Assembly: GCA_965183835.1 (NCBI GenBank)
Contig: CBCYME010000010.1
Coordinates: forward strand, 62,001 to 126,000
Source of the DNA: OMPR01 sp965183835
GTDB taxonomy: Bacteria > Pseudomonadota > Alphaproteobacteria > Rhodobacterales > Rhodobacteraceae
Direction: 5' to 3'
DNA: 64,000 nt
The notes under the pieces are model-generated. The model was given only the letters and a program-made list of their open reading frames with translations, was not told the origin of the DNA and searched no databases. Position numbers and translations under genes: made by a program. Each line of letters begins with the position of its first letter. Position 1 is the first letter of the stretch. Positions 6,912 to 15,863 of the stretch are shown here, piece by piece.

Positions 6912-9092
6912 TCACCTCAACCGCAATGCGTTTAGAGAAACGGTAATCGAAGAACTCGACATCGCCAAGGCAGCAATCAACGGGGTCGCCAATCCAACAA
7001 CAGCCAGCGGCACCGCAATCACATTGTACAACGTCGCGATCCTGAAATTTTCACGAATGCGTTTGGTGGCCCGAACCGCTGTATCACAGGCATCCGAAAT
7101 CGGCGACAGATCAGACCCCAACAACACGATATCGGACGCCACGCGCGCCGCATCCAGCGCCGATGCAGGTGAAATCGAAACATGGGCCGCAGCCAAGGCC
7201 GCCGTATCGTTCAACCCATCCCCAACCATTAACACCTTGCGACCCTCATTGGCCAAGGCTTGAACCCGGTCGGCTTTCTCTTCTGGCAATGCCTCAGCAA
7301 CCCAATCCGTAATGCCCAACCGTGCAGCCAAATCTGACACTGCCCCGGTGGTATCTCCGGAAATCAACAACACTGACTTACCAGCCGCCTGCAATCCTTG
7401 AACCGCTTCTTCGGCACCCGGACGCAGTGCGTCAGTGAACAAAAAGGCAGTTGGGGCGCGATCCCCGACCGCGAACCAAGCAGACGTCTGCGTCCCCTGA
7501 TCAGCGCCCGTCCATGCGGCACGCCCCAATCGTACACGCTGACCACGCAACATCCCTTCGGTGCCGAAACCGGGCACTTCGCGGATATCACTGACATCCG
7601 CTGGCTTAATCCCGGCGGCCCGCGCGGATCGCGTTACTGACACGGACAAAGGATGCGATGACCCCTCAGCCAGCGCCAAAGCAATCGCCAGATCCTGCCG
7701 CCCATGATCCCCAAGATTGACCACCTCGGGCGTGCCTGCCGTCAACGTGCCGGTCTTATCAAAGACGACCGTATCGACCTCGGCCAGACGTTCCAGCGCC
7801 GTTGCGTGTTTAATCAGCATCCCACGGCGAAACAAACGCCCCGACGCCGCTGTCGTCACCGCCGGAACCGCAAGCCCCAAGGCACACGGACAGGTGATAA
7901 TCAAAACCGCCGCCGCAATGTTCAAAGCCACACGGAAATCACCAGAATACAGATACCACCCAACAAAACTGAGCGCTGACAGAATATGCACCCCCGGCGC
8001 ATAAAGCTTGGCGGCGCTATCTGCCAACGAGGTATACCGCGACCGCCCGCTTTCCGCGATTGCAACCAGATCAGCCATCCGATGCAACGACGTATCCTGG
8101 CCCACGGCAGCGGCCCGAATGGTCAATGGCCCCGTCAGGTTCACCTCACCTGCGTTCACAGCCAGACCCGGTTCGGCAAAGACGGGCAAAGTCTCACCGG
8201 TCAACAAGGACCGGTCCAATTCCGACTGCCCCAAGATGATTTCACCGTCCACCGGCATCCGCCCACCGGGACGCACCAGTATCAGATCCCCAACTTCCAG
8301 CGCGGAAACCGCAACTTCTTCTTCCACGCCGTCCACCACACGGATGGCGCGTGGCACCTCTAGCGCGGCCAGTTCCTCGGCCGCAGATCGCGCAACAGCG
8401 CGTGTGCGATAATCCAGATAGCGCCCAATCAGCAGCAGAAACGTCAGCGTTAGGGCCGCATCGAAATAAGCATGTTCCCCAGACAGAGATGTTTCCCATA
8501 GCGATGTCACCAACGTCAGCACAATCGCCAACACAATCGGAACATCCATGTTCAACTGACGCACCCGCAGCGCGCTCCAGGCGTTGCGGAAAAACGGCTG
8601 TGCACTAAAGGCAATCGCCGGAAGCGCAATCACAGCCGAAATCCAATGGAACATATCCCGCGTGGCATCTGTCGCCCCGGCCCAGACCGAAACCGACAAC
8701 AGCATCACGTTCATTGACGCAAAGCCAGCGACCGCCAACCGCATCAATAGATCACGCCCGATCTTGTCGTTCTGTGTCGCCGACAACGCCCCGGCGTCCA
8801 ACTCATGTGCCTCAAACCCGATGCCTTCCAGAACCGGGATCAAATCCCGTGCCTGAACCTCGGACTCGGCCTGAATCATCGCGCGTTTCAGCGTCAGATT
8901 AACTCGCGCGGATTCAATCCCCGGATAGGCATTCAGCGTGCGTTCCACTTTCGAAATGCACGCCTGACAATGGATCGTCGGCAAAGACAGTGCGATTTGC
9001 ACGTCCTCGGGGATCGGCCGTACCGCCTCTGCCGGGGCGGCCAAACACCCCGGACACGCCGCCGCAGACGGAGGACTCAGCTGAGCCGTCAT
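6912..9092 (-). CDS. ccoI: Copper-translocating P-type ATPase CcoI (FixI)
   Basis: CcoI is a P1B-type ATPase that exports copper to the periplasm for assembly of the CuB centre of cbb3 oxidase. The 726-residue protein has an N-terminal heavy-metal domain with CQAC (about residues 43-46), preceded by an extra CPGC pair near residue 14, then the actuator TGE, the membrane CPC motif in ITCPCALGLAVP, the phosphorylation site DKTGTLT and the hinge GDGLNDTAAL. All catalytic motifs are intact. It follows ccoH by five bases and precedes ccoS by four, consistent with a ccoGHIS operon probably activated by FnrL. Confidence 0.96.
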   Translation of the reverse strand: MTAQLSPPSAAACPGCLAAPAEAVRPIPEDVQIALSLPTIHCQACISKVERTLNAYPGIESARVNLTLKRAMIQAESEVQARDLIPVLEGIGFEAHELDAGALSATQNDKIGRDLLMRLAVAGFASMNVMLLSVSVWAGATDATRDMFHWISAVIALPAIAFSAQPFFRNAWSALRVRQLNMDVPIVLAIVLTLVTSLWETSLSGEHAYFDAALTLTFLLLIGRYLDYRTRAVARSAAEELAALEVPRAIRVVDGVEEEVAVSALEVGDLILVRPGGRMPVDGEIILGQSELDRSLLTGETLPVFAEPGLAVNAGEVNLTGPLTIRAAAVGQDTSLHRMADLVAIAESGRSRYTSLADSAAKLYAPGVHILSALSFVGWYLYSGDFRVALNIAAAVLIITCPCALGLAVPAVTTAASGRLFRRGMLIKHATALERLAEVDTVVFDKTGTLTAGTPEVVNLGDHGRQDLAIALALAEGSSHPLSVSVTRSARAAGIKPADVSDIREVPGFGTEGMLRGQRVRLGRAAWTGADQGTQTSAWFAVGDRAPTAFLFTDALRPGAEEAVQGLQAAGKSVLLISGDTTGAVSDLAARLGITDWVAEALPEEKADRVQALANEGRKVLMVGDGLNDTAALAAAHVSISPASALDAARVASDIVLLGSDLSPISDACDTAVRATKRIRENFRIATLYNVIAVPLAVVGLATPLIAALAMSSSSITVSLNALRLR

Positions 9093-9097
9093 GGTCC

Positions 9098-9556
9098 CTA
9101 TCCCTTCACGTGCAGAATAACGCGCTGGCTGAACTCAGTCCCATCAAGCGCCTTGGCCGTCATGCGAATGTTCCAATTCCCATCGCCCAATTCCGCCTTG
9201 GCAACATAGGTCGATCCGTCAAATTTGAAATCCGGCTTTTGATCGTCATTCACATGGGTTGCCCGACCCAAGGTAGCCTTTAACTCAGACAACTCAACCG
9301 GCTGGCCCGCCCGATCTGTGATCGACAAAAAGACCAATCCCCCAGCGGCATCAGCGCGGACATTCCAGCCAAGCGCCTCTTGCGCGTCACGCCGCACATC
9401 GAATTCCTGCGACGCAACATAGGAATTCTTCACCTCCAGCCCTGGGAAGGTTTTCACCGCACTATAAGCCAACACAAGGTTCACAGAAATGATGACTCCA
9501 AAGGCCCCGACAAACACAGCCAATGCATGTTTGCCGGTGAATTTACGCTCAGCCAT
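9098..9556 (-). CDS. ccoH: cbb3 oxidase maturation protein CcoH (FixH)
   Basis: This 152-residue protein has a short cytoplasmic N-terminus, one membrane helix (about residues 11-31) and a periplasmic FixH domain with the EVKNSYVASQEFDVRRDAQ region. CcoH associates with the assembling cbb3 oxidase and is needed for its stability. It lies two bases downstream of ccoG and five upstream of ccoI, so the three are cotranscribed. Length is normal for the family. Confidence 0.93.
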   Translation of the reverse strand: MAERKFTGKHALAVFVGAFGVIISVNLVLAYSAVKTFPGLEVKNSYVASQEFDVRRDAQEALGWNVRADAAGGLVFLSITDRAGQPVELSELKATLGRATHVNDDQKPDFKFDGSTYVAKAELGDGNWNIRMTAKALDGTEFSQRVILHVKG

Positions 9557-9558
9557 GG

Positions 9559-10986
9559 TCAGTTCCCTCGCCCGTTAAAGGTGGTGTCCTTGTAGACACG
9601 TTCCCCATTGGTCAGATCTTCAACCCAAATCCGCACATCCGTCGCCTCGGCACCAGATGGGGCCGCCGTCTTTGGTGTCACAATATAAACCCGCTGCAAG
9701 TAAGATGCATCCGGTGGAACAGGAACAGATGTATAGGGCGTGCCTTCCAGCTGGATCCGCATCGACGGATCCCCTTTCAGAGACAGTTTAAACTGGCGCT
9801 CTTCCCCGTGCTTGTTGCGCAACCGCACATCATAGGTGTTGCGGATCGATCCATCAGACAAGGTCACAAACGTTGGGTTTCTCTCAGGCGCCACCGTCAA
9901 TTCGATCTCGGGGCGAATAAACAGAGCAAAGACCAACGCGACCCCAACAAAGGACCACAACGATGTGTACATGATCGTACGCGGACGCAGGATGTGTTTC
10001 CAGATGTTCTTAGGAGGCTTGCCAGCCCGTTCATTGGGCTCATCACTCAGTGCCATGTAATCGATCAGACCGCGTGGCTTGCCCACTTTGGCCATCATGT
10101 CATCACAGGCATCAATGCAAAGCGCACAGGTGATGCATTCCATCTGCTGCCCATCACGAATATCAATGCCAACCGGGCAGACGTTCACGCAGGCCATGCA
10201 GTCAATGCAATCGCCCAATTCCGTATCGGTGGTCCGTTTCCCTTTACCGCGCGGCTCACCGCGCCATTCGCGATAACCAACGACCAAAGTGTCTTCGTCC
10301 ATCATCGCGGCCTGAATACGCGGCCATGGGCAGGCGTAAATACAGATCTGCTCGCGCGCGAACCCGCCAAAGAAAAACGTCGTCAGCGTCAGAACCGCAA
10401 CCGTGCCATAGGCGATCGGATGCGCATTCAACGTGAACAGATCAACCAACAACGTCGGTGCATCCGCAAAGTAAAAGACCCACGCCCCGCCCGTTGCCAA
10501 ACCAATAAACAGCCAGACGATCCACTTAGTCACCCGCAGGCGTGCCTTGCGAAAATCCATTTTCTTTTGGTGATGCAATCTCAGTCGCGCGTTTCGGTCG
10601 CCTTCGATCCATCGCTCCACAAGAATATAGAGGTCAGTCCAAACCGTCTGGGGACAAGCATAGCCACACCACACACGCCCAAGGGCCGAGGTGAACAAAA
10701 ACAATCCCAACCCGGCCATGATCAACAAGCCCGCAACAAAATAGAATTCATGCGGCCAGATTTCGATCCAGAAGAAATAGAACCGCCTGTTGGCCAAATC
10801 CAACAGCACCGCCTGATCCGGTAAACTTGGGCCGCGATCCCAACGAATCCACGGTGTCAGATAGTAAATGCCCAGCGTCACAGCCAGGATCAACCACTTC
10901 AAATTGCGAAACATACCAGATACCCGACGGGGAAAGATCGGCTCCCGGGCGGCGTATAAGCTAGGGGTGGGATTGGAATCGCTCAC
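9559..10986 (-). CDS. ccoG: Polyferredoxin-type maturation protein CcoG (FixG/RdxA)
   Basis: CcoG is a membrane-bound iron-sulfur protein that reduces cupric ions for cbb3 oxidase assembly. The 475-residue protein has several N-terminal membrane helices, a CGYACPQTVWTD cysteine motif, and two 4Fe-4S motifs, CIDCMACVNVCP and CITCALCIDAC, with an immunoglobulin-like periplasmic C-terminus. It is the first gene of ccoGHIS, and a well-formed FNR palindrome lies 63 bases upstream of its start, so it very likely has its own FnrL-dependent promoter separate from ccoNOQP. Confidence 0.95.
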   Translation of the reverse strand: MSDSNPTPSLYAAREPIFPRRVSGMFRNLKWLILAVTLGIYYLTPWIRWDRGPSLPDQAVLLDLANRRFYFFWIEIWPHEFYFVAGLLIMAGLGLFLFTSALGRVWCGYACPQTVWTDLYILVERWIEGDRNARLRLHHQKKMDFRKARLRVTKWIVWLFIGLATGGAWVFYFADAPTLLVDLFTLNAHPIAYGTVAVLTLTTFFFGGFAREQICIYACPWPRIQAAMMDEDTLVVGYREWRGEPRGKGKRTTDTELGDCIDCMACVNVCPVGIDIRDGQQMECITCALCIDACDDMMAKVGKPRGLIDYMALSDEPNERAGKPPKNIWKHILRPRTIMYTSLWSFVGVALVFALFIRPEIELTVAPERNPTFVTLSDGSIRNTYDVRLRNKHGEERQFKLSLKGDPSMRIQLEGTPYTSVPVPPDASYLQRVYIVTPKTAAPSGAEATDVRIWVEDLTNGERVYKDTTFNGRGN

Positions 10987-11048
10987 GGACTCACTCCAGA
11001 TATGGGGCTCTTCTCAGCGTGTTCTGTCAGATCCTATTCAGTCAAACT

Positions 11049-11062
11049 TTGACATGGGTCAA
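11049..11062 (-). promoter_or_regulatory. FNR-type box upstream of ccoGHIS
   Basis: TTGACATGGGTCAA is a perfect inverted repeat of TTGAC with a 4-base spacer, one base per half from the TTGAT-N4-ATCAA FNR consensus. It lies 63-76 bases before the ccoG start, a position that suits activation. The fnrL gene is 5 kb away in this window. Confidence 0.75.
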
Positions 11063-11189
11063 AAAGCGCATCTGAGTCACACGTTTTAGAAATTTGAGCA
11101 CAGCGCGCCCGCTTTCATAGCATAAAACACCATAATCATTCTATGTTTGCTAAGACCCGCTTTGATCTCGGATCAAAGACGCGCCTTAA

Positions 11190-11221
11190 AACACAAAACT
11201 CCGAAGCAGTTGCATCGGAGC
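11190..11221 (-). terminator. Likely terminator downstream of ccoP
   Basis: A CTCCGA/TCGGAG stem (11200-11220), extended by three inner pairs, is followed on the minus strand by TTTTGTGTTTT. It lies about 120 bases beyond the ccoP stop and would end the ccoNOQP transcript before the ccoG promoter. The 352-base ccoP-ccoG spacer otherwise holds the FNR box and two further hairpins (11251-11324). Confidence 0.65.
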
Positions 11222-11250
11222 GGCGATATAGGCGTAAATATATAAATCAG

Positions 11251-11324
11251 CGTTGGCTATTCAGGAAACGCGCGAACAGATCGAATAGCCAACGCCGCAC
11301 CTTCGGGCCCTAAGGTCCGAAGGT
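11251..11324 (-). other. Two inverted repeats after ccoP
   Basis: Two strong stems follow the ccoP stop codon. One pairs ACCTTCGGGCC with GGTCCGAAGGT (11299-11324), the other is a perfect 12-base-pair repeat (11251-11262 with 11283-11294) around a 20-base loop. Neither has a clean T-run, so they may protect the 3' end of the ccoNOQP mRNA rather than terminate it; this role is inferred. Confidence 0.55.
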
Positions 11325-11338
11325 ATCTCTTTTACCCG

Positions 11339-12208
11339 TTATTCACCGCCACCAAGCTGGTGAACATAGATCGACACGGCACGGATCTGTGCTTCGGTCA
11401 AACGAGTGTTCCATGCAGGCATCACACCGTAACGCGCATTGTATACGGTTTCGGTCAGCGTCTCGTGATCCCCACCGTATAGCCAGATCGCATCCGTCAG
11501 GTTTGGCGCGCCTTGTTCACGATCCCCGGTGCCGTCTTCGGCATGGCAGGATGCACAGTTGTCTGCAAAGACCACAGTCCCGGCAGCCACCTTGCTGGCA
11601 TCCATCGGTTCACCCGACAGCGACATCACGTAATTCACAACTTGATCGATTTCTTCATCTTCAAGCAGCTCATCACGACCAAAGGCTGGCATTTCAGAAT
11701 AGCGCGCATCATCGCTATCTTCGTTGCGGATACCGTGGGTAATCGTGGTGTGGATCGCTTCAATGTCGCCCCCCCACAGCCAGTTGTCATCCAACAGGTT
11801 GGGATAGCCCTTGAACCCGGCCGCACCAGAACCGTGACACTGTGCACACCAGGTCTTGAACACAGCAGACCCGGCAGAGGTTGCATAACCGTTCAGCTCA
11901 GGATTTCCTGCGATCGAGGCCAATTCGACAGTTTCCAACTCAGTGTTGATTGCTGCGTTGGCTTCTTCGGCGGCTGCAATCTCATTTGCAACGTCAGCCC
12001 GTGTCGACCAACCGAGCACACCAGCGGTGGCTTTGTTGACCATTGGCCACGCCGGATAGGCAATCGAATACAACACAGCCCAGATGATACAGGCGTAAAG
12101 CGTATACAACCACCACCGTGGCATTGGGTTGTCGAATTCTTCGATCCCATCCCACACATGGCCGGTGGTGTTTGGATCGCCCTCTTGTTTCTTGGACGGT
12201 TTGGTCAT
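11339..12208 (-). CDS. ccoP: cbb3 cytochrome c oxidase subunit III (di-haem)
   Basis: CcoP is the di-haem cytochrome c subunit that passes electrons into cbb3 oxidase. The 289-residue protein has an N-terminal membrane helix (about residues 33-55) and two periplasmic cytochrome c domains with CAQCH and CASCH haem sites. Axial Met candidates are in SEMPAFG and GVMPAW. It starts within the end of ccoQ (4-base overlap), so it is the last gene of the ccoNOQP operon, closed by several hairpins downstream. Confidence 0.97.
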   Translation of the reverse strand: MTKPSKKQEGDPNTTGHVWDGIEEFDNPMPRWWLYTLYACIIWAVLYSIAYPAWPMVNKATAGVLGWSTRADVANEIAAAEEANAAINTELETVELASIAGNPELNGYATSAGSAVFKTWCAQCHGSGAAGFKGYPNLLDDNWLWGGDIEAIHTTITHGIRNEDSDDARYSEMPAFGRDELLEDEEIDQVVNYVMSLSGEPMDASKVAAGTVVFADNCASCHAEDGTGDREQGAPNLTDAIWLYGGDHETLTETVYNARYGVMPAWNTRLTEAQIRAVSIYVHQLGGGE

Positions 12209-12390
12209 TGCCTCGCCTCCTTGGATGTGGCGGGTTTATCTTCATGCCGGAACGGAATGTTGGCCGTATCCTCGTAGGTTTTGCTGCTACCCGGGCGGAA
12301 CGCCCAGATAACGACAGCAACAAAGACCGAGAACAAGAACAGCAACATCCAGCTGTCAGCGAACTGTCTCAGGATTGTATAGAGTTCCAT
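12205..12390 (-). CDS. ccoQ: cbb3 oxidase subunit CcoQ
   Basis: This 61-residue protein has one membrane helix (about residues 14-31) followed by a polar tail beginning RPGSSKTYEDTANIPF, which is the CcoQ pattern. CcoQ stabilises the cbb3 complex, especially in the presence of oxygen. It sits between ccoO and ccoP, overlapping the latter by four bases. The length and order are standard. Confidence 0.93.
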   Translation of the reverse strand: MELYTILRQFADSWMLLFLFSVFVAVVIWAFRPGSSKTYEDTANIPFRHEDKPATSKEARQ

Positions 12391-12401
12391 CCATCGCTCC
12401 C

Positions 12402-13130
12402 TTAACGGCTCGCGTCCGGCGTGAAGGTCGAGAAATCAACCAACGTACCAAGCATTTGCAAATAGGCGATCAACGCATCCGCTTCGCTGACACCGGGTTT
12501 GCCATCAAAGTTACGCACATTGATCGCGTCACCGTAGCGTTCCAACAACCCATCATAATCGCTGTCGGGATCCGCCTGTGCCAGGAAATCCGCCTGCGCA
12601 GCGTCGACCATTTCGTCGCTATACGGGGCCCCCAGCATGGCATTTGTTGCCATAACGTCGCCAACGTATTTGCCATCGATACGGTTGTTTTCCAGGAAGC
12701 CATATTTCGGCATCACCGACTCAGGCACCACGGATTGTGGATTGCGCAGGTGATCCGCCTGCCACTCGTCCGAATACCGGCCACCCACACGCGCCAGATC
12801 AGGTCCGGTCCGTTTGGACCCCCACTGGAACGGGCGGTCATACATCGACTCTGCAGCCAACGAATAGTGACCATAGCGTTCGACTTCGTCCCGCATGGGG
12901 CGGATCATCTGGCTGTGGCAGGTGTAACACCCTTCACGAATGTAGATGTCACGTCCGGTCAATTCGAGAGGGGTGTAAGGGCGCATGCCCTCCACCTTCT
13001 CGATTGTGTTTTCCAGCCAGAACAACGGTGCGATCTGTACGATGCCCCCGATGCTCACAACCAGTAAACTCAGGACCAGCAACAAGGTCGCGTTGGTTTC
13101 GATAAGCTTGTGTTTGTCGAGAATAGACAT
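12402..13130 (-). CDS. ccoO: cbb3 cytochrome c oxidase subunit II (mono-haem)
   Basis: CcoO is the membrane-anchored mono-haem cytochrome c subunit of cbb3 oxidase. The 242-residue protein has an N-terminal helix (about residues 14-36) and one CYTCH haem site followed by SQMIRPMRDEVERYG, a highly conserved block. A strong AAGGAGGG binding site lies nine bases before its ATG and fifteen bases separate it from ccoN. Normal length. Confidence 0.97.
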   Translation of the reverse strand: MSILDKHKLIETNATLLLVLSLLVVSIGGIVQIAPLFWLENTIEKVEGMRPYTPLELTGRDIYIREGCYTCHSQMIRPMRDEVERYGHYSLAAESMYDRPFQWGSKRTGPDLARVGGRYSDEWQADHLRNPQSVVPESVMPKYGFLENNRIDGKYVGDVMATNAMLGAPYSDEMVDAAQADFLAQADPDSDYDGLLERYGDAINVRNFDGKPGVSEADALIAYLQMLGTLVDFSTFTPDASR

Positions 13131-13145
13131 AGCTACCAGCCCTCC

Positions 13146-14756
13146 TTATTCAGCTGGAACTGCGACGGTCAGGCTGGCTTCTTTTGCCGGTGCCTTTCGT
13201 ACAGTCATCCAAAGGTTGTAGCACATGATCAGCGCACCAGAGAGGAACATAACCCCACCCAGACCACGAACCACATACATCGGGAATTTGGCGGCAACGG
13301 TGTCAGCGAACGAATTCACAAGGAAACCATTGGCATCAACTTCACGCCACATCAGGCCTTCCATAATACCGGTTACCCACATCGACGCGGCATACAGAAC
13401 GATACCGATCGTGGCCAACCAGAAGTGCCAGCTTACCAGCGACAGCGAATACAGACGCTCACGCTTCCACAGAACCGGAACCAGATAGTACAGCGCACCA
13501 AAGGTGATCATGCCGTTCCAACCCAACGCACCGGAATGCACGTGGCCAATGGTCCAGTCAGTGTAGTGCGACAGCGAATTCACAGCGCGGATCGACATCA
13601 TCGGACCCTCGAATGTGGACATGCCGTAGAACCCAACCGAGATCACCATCATCCGGATAACCGGATCGGTCCGCAGTTTGTCCCATGCACCCGACAGGGT
13701 CATCAGACCGTTGATCATACCACCCCAGCTGGGCATCCACAGCACGATCGAGAACACCATACCCAAGGTCGACGCCCAGTCAGGCAACGCGGTGTAGTGC
13801 AAGTGGTGCGGACCCGCCCAGATATACAGAAAAATCAGCGCCCAGAAGTGAATGATCGACAGCTTGTATGAGAACACCGGACGCTCGGCCTGCTTGGGAA
13901 TGAAGTAATACATCATCCCCAGGAAACCCGCCGTCAGGAAAAAGCCCACAGCGTTGTGACCATACCACCATTGGATCATCGCATCCTGAACACCGGCCCA
14001 GACGATAACCGATTTAGAACCCCAGATGCTGACAGGGATGGTCATGTTGTTGACCAAGTGCAGCATCGCAACGGTGACGATAAACGCGAGGAAGAACCAG
14101 TTCGCTACATAGATGTGCGGCTCTTTACGTTTGATCAACGTCCCCATGAACACCGCCAGATAGGCAACCCAGACAATGGTCAGCCACAGGTCAACGTGCC
14201 ATTCGGGTTCCGCGTATTCTTTCGACTGGGTCGAACCCAGCAAATAGCCGGTCGCCGCCAGAACGATGAACAACTGATAGCCCCAGAACACGAACCACGC
14301 GAGGTTGCCGCCCCAAAGCCGTGCCGCGCTGGTGCGCTGCACAACATAGAACGACGTTGCAATCAATGCGTTGCCACCAAAGGCGAAAATCACCGCCGAA
14401 GTGTGCAACGGACGCAGACGCCCAAAGTTGCCGTAACCGTGTAAAAATTCAAAGTTCAGCGACGGAAACGCCAGCTGAAATGCGATAAAAGTCCCAACGA
14501 GAAAGCCGACAACACCCCAAAAGGCGGTGGCGATCACGCCGTAACGAATGACTCCATCCATGTATTCACCAGCAAGATCTAGCTTGCCGATTGTTGGCTC
14601 ATCTGTGTGGCGCAGCGTCCAGAGGAACAAACCCACTGAAACCGCTGTCACAATCATGGCATGCACCATGTAAGCCACATCTCGTGCATAGTTGGCCGCA
14701 ATCATCCCGAAGATGGCGACCAAACCAAGCACGATTAGCTTGATATAATTTGACAT
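13146..14756 (-). CDS. ccoN: cbb3 cytochrome c oxidase subunit I (catalytic)
   Basis: CcoN is the catalytic haem-copper subunit that reduces oxygen with high affinity. I start it at the ATG at 14754-14756 (MSNYIKL), which has AAGGGAC closely upstream; an ATG six codons earlier lies within that binding site. The 536-residue protein has about twelve to fourteen membrane helices, the low-spin haem region VWGVVGFLVGTF, the GWGxxG-like GYQLF segments, the QWWYGHNAVGFFLTAGF block with the CuB/Tyr region, and the late HSGALGWNGM and HFWLATIG histidines. It heads the ccoNOQP operon downstream of an FNR box. Confidence 0.97.
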   Translation of the reverse strand: MSNYIKLIVLGLVAIFGMIAANYARDVAYMVHAMIVTAVSVGLFLWTLRHTDEPTIGKLDLAGEYMDGVIRYGVIATAFWGVVGFLVGTFIAFQLAFPSLNFEFLHGYGNFGRLRPLHTSAVIFAFGGNALIATSFYVVQRTSAARLWGGNLAWFVFWGYQLFIVLAATGYLLGSTQSKEYAEPEWHVDLWLTIVWVAYLAVFMGTLIKRKEPHIYVANWFFLAFIVTVAMLHLVNNMTIPVSIWGSKSVIVWAGVQDAMIQWWYGHNAVGFFLTAGFLGMMYYFIPKQAERPVFSYKLSIIHFWALIFLYIWAGPHHLHYTALPDWASTLGMVFSIVLWMPSWGGMINGLMTLSGAWDKLRTDPVIRMMVISVGFYGMSTFEGPMMSIRAVNSLSHYTDWTIGHVHSGALGWNGMITFGALYYLVPVLWKRERLYSLSLVSWHFWLATIGIVLYAASMWVTGIMEGLMWREVDANGFLVNSFADTVAAKFPMYVVRGLGGVMFLSGALIMCYNLWMTVRKAPAKEASLTVAVPAE

Positions 14757-14850
14757 TTTGCGTCCCTTTGCCATGTCCCGCGCGATTCTCTTTGCCGCAC
14801 CAGACAGATTTTGACTGTGCGCTTATTGGAGAAGGAAGCGGAATTCTGCT

Positions 14851-14864
14851 TTGATCTGTATCAA
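14851..14864 (-). promoter_or_regulatory. FNR box between ccoNOQP and uspA
   Basis: TTGATCTGTATCAA is a perfect match to the FNR consensus TTGAT-N4-ATCAA. It lies 95 bases before the ccoN start and 93 bases before the divergent uspA start, so it could serve either or both promoters. The site is symmetric and the strand label is nominal. Confidence 0.88.
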
Positions 14865-14956
14865 GACAATAACCCGAAATCTATGGCAGGCATAATGCAA
14901 TCAAATGGCGCACCCCCAAATGGGGACGGTGATCGCCGTGTTTGCAAGAGGTTCAA

Positions 14957-15796
14957 ATGGCTTACAAATCCCTGCTTACCGTTCTGACTGATCCAAAATT
15001 GACGTCTTCGGCCCTTCCACACATGGTTGCATTGGCCGAAGCACAAGACGCACACGTCGAGGCGCTCTGTCTTGGTGTTGATCGCACACAAACCGGATAT
15101 TACTACGCCGGCGCCAATGCGATGATCCTGCAAGAAACCCTGTCTCGGGCGAACGCCGAATCGGAACAGATTCTCGCAGCAGCCAAAGAACAGCTCGACA
15201 AATCCGGTGTGCGCTGGTCCGCCGAAGACGGCGTCGCGCAAATCGCCGATCTGGGCCGTCATGTCGCTCACCGCGCGCGGTTCAGTGATCTGGTTGTCCT
15301 GCCCCACCCCTATGGCAAAGGCCGCGGCGCCGAAGCCGAACCCATCGTCGAAGCCGCCATGTTCGAAGGGCACGCTCCGGTTCTGATCACACCAGATGAT
15401 CGCGAACCTATCGGTCACCCCAAAACCATTATGGTTGCCTGGAATGAAAGCGTCGAAGCAATGCGCGCGATACGTCGAGCCATGCCATTCCTGACAGCCG
15501 CCGATCTGGTCCGCATCGTCGTCATCGACCCGCCACAGCACGGGCCCGACCGCTCAGACCCCGGTGGGCTGTTGTCCCAAATGCTGGCGCGTCATGGGGT
15601 GCGGTGCGAAATTGATGTGCTCAGCAAAACCATGACCCGCGTCTCGGATATCCTGAACCGCCACGCCGTGGATACAGACGCCGATATGATCGTAATGGGC
15701 GCCTATGGGCATTCCCGCTTCCGCGAAGCGATTTTGGGCGGGGCCACCCGGAATATGCTGGAAAAAGCCCAAGTCCCGATCTTTATGGCACACTAA
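14957..15796 (+). CDS. Universal stress protein, tandem UspA domains
   Basis: This 279-residue protein consists of two UspA-like domains. The second carries the nucleotide-binding pattern GAYGHSRFREAILGGATRN near the C-terminus (about residues 247-265), while the first is degenerate. The ATG at 14957 has AGAGG six bases upstream; an ATG five codons earlier lacks one. The gene faces away from ccoN across a perfect FNR box and is followed by a bidirectional terminator shared with fnrL. UspA proteins of this kind often lie in FNR regulons and help survival under oxygen limitation. Its exact function is unknown. Confidence 0.88.
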   Translation: MAYKSLLTVLTDPKLTSSALPHMVALAEAQDAHVEALCLGVDRTQTGYYYAGANAMILQETLSRANAESEQILAAAKEQLDKSGVRWSAEDGVAQIADLGRHVAHRARFSDLVVLPHPYGKGRGAEAEPIVEAAMFEGHAPVLITPDDREPIGHPKTIMVAWNESVEAMRAIRRAMPFLTAADLVRIVVIDPPQHGPDRSDPGGLLSQMLARHGVRCEIDVLSKTMTRVSDILNRHAVDTDADMIVMGAYGHSRFREAILGGATRNMLEKAQVPIFMAH

Positions 15797-15802
15797 AAAA
15801 TG

Positions 15803-15836
15803 AAAAAGGGACGCATCCAATGATGCGTCCCTTTTT
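15803..15836. terminator. Bidirectional terminator between uspA and fnrL
   Basis: A perfect 15-base-pair stem (15803-15817 with 15822-15836) and 4-base loop is flanked by A and T runs, so it can stop transcription from both sides: uspA on the plus strand and fnrL on the minus strand. Confidence 0.93.
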
Positions 15837-15863
15837 GAATATCAAACTGGGTCTCTCAAACCT

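Noticed and set aside
9808..10824. 338-codon plus-strand open frame opposite ccoG
   Set aside because: It has His/Arg/Gln-rich low-quality composition and lies fully on the antisense strand of the conserved ccoG.
11162..11176. TTGATCTCGGATCAA as a further FNR box
   Set aside because: The spacer is five bases instead of four, so the half-sites are out of register for FNR binding; it may be a coincidental palindrome.
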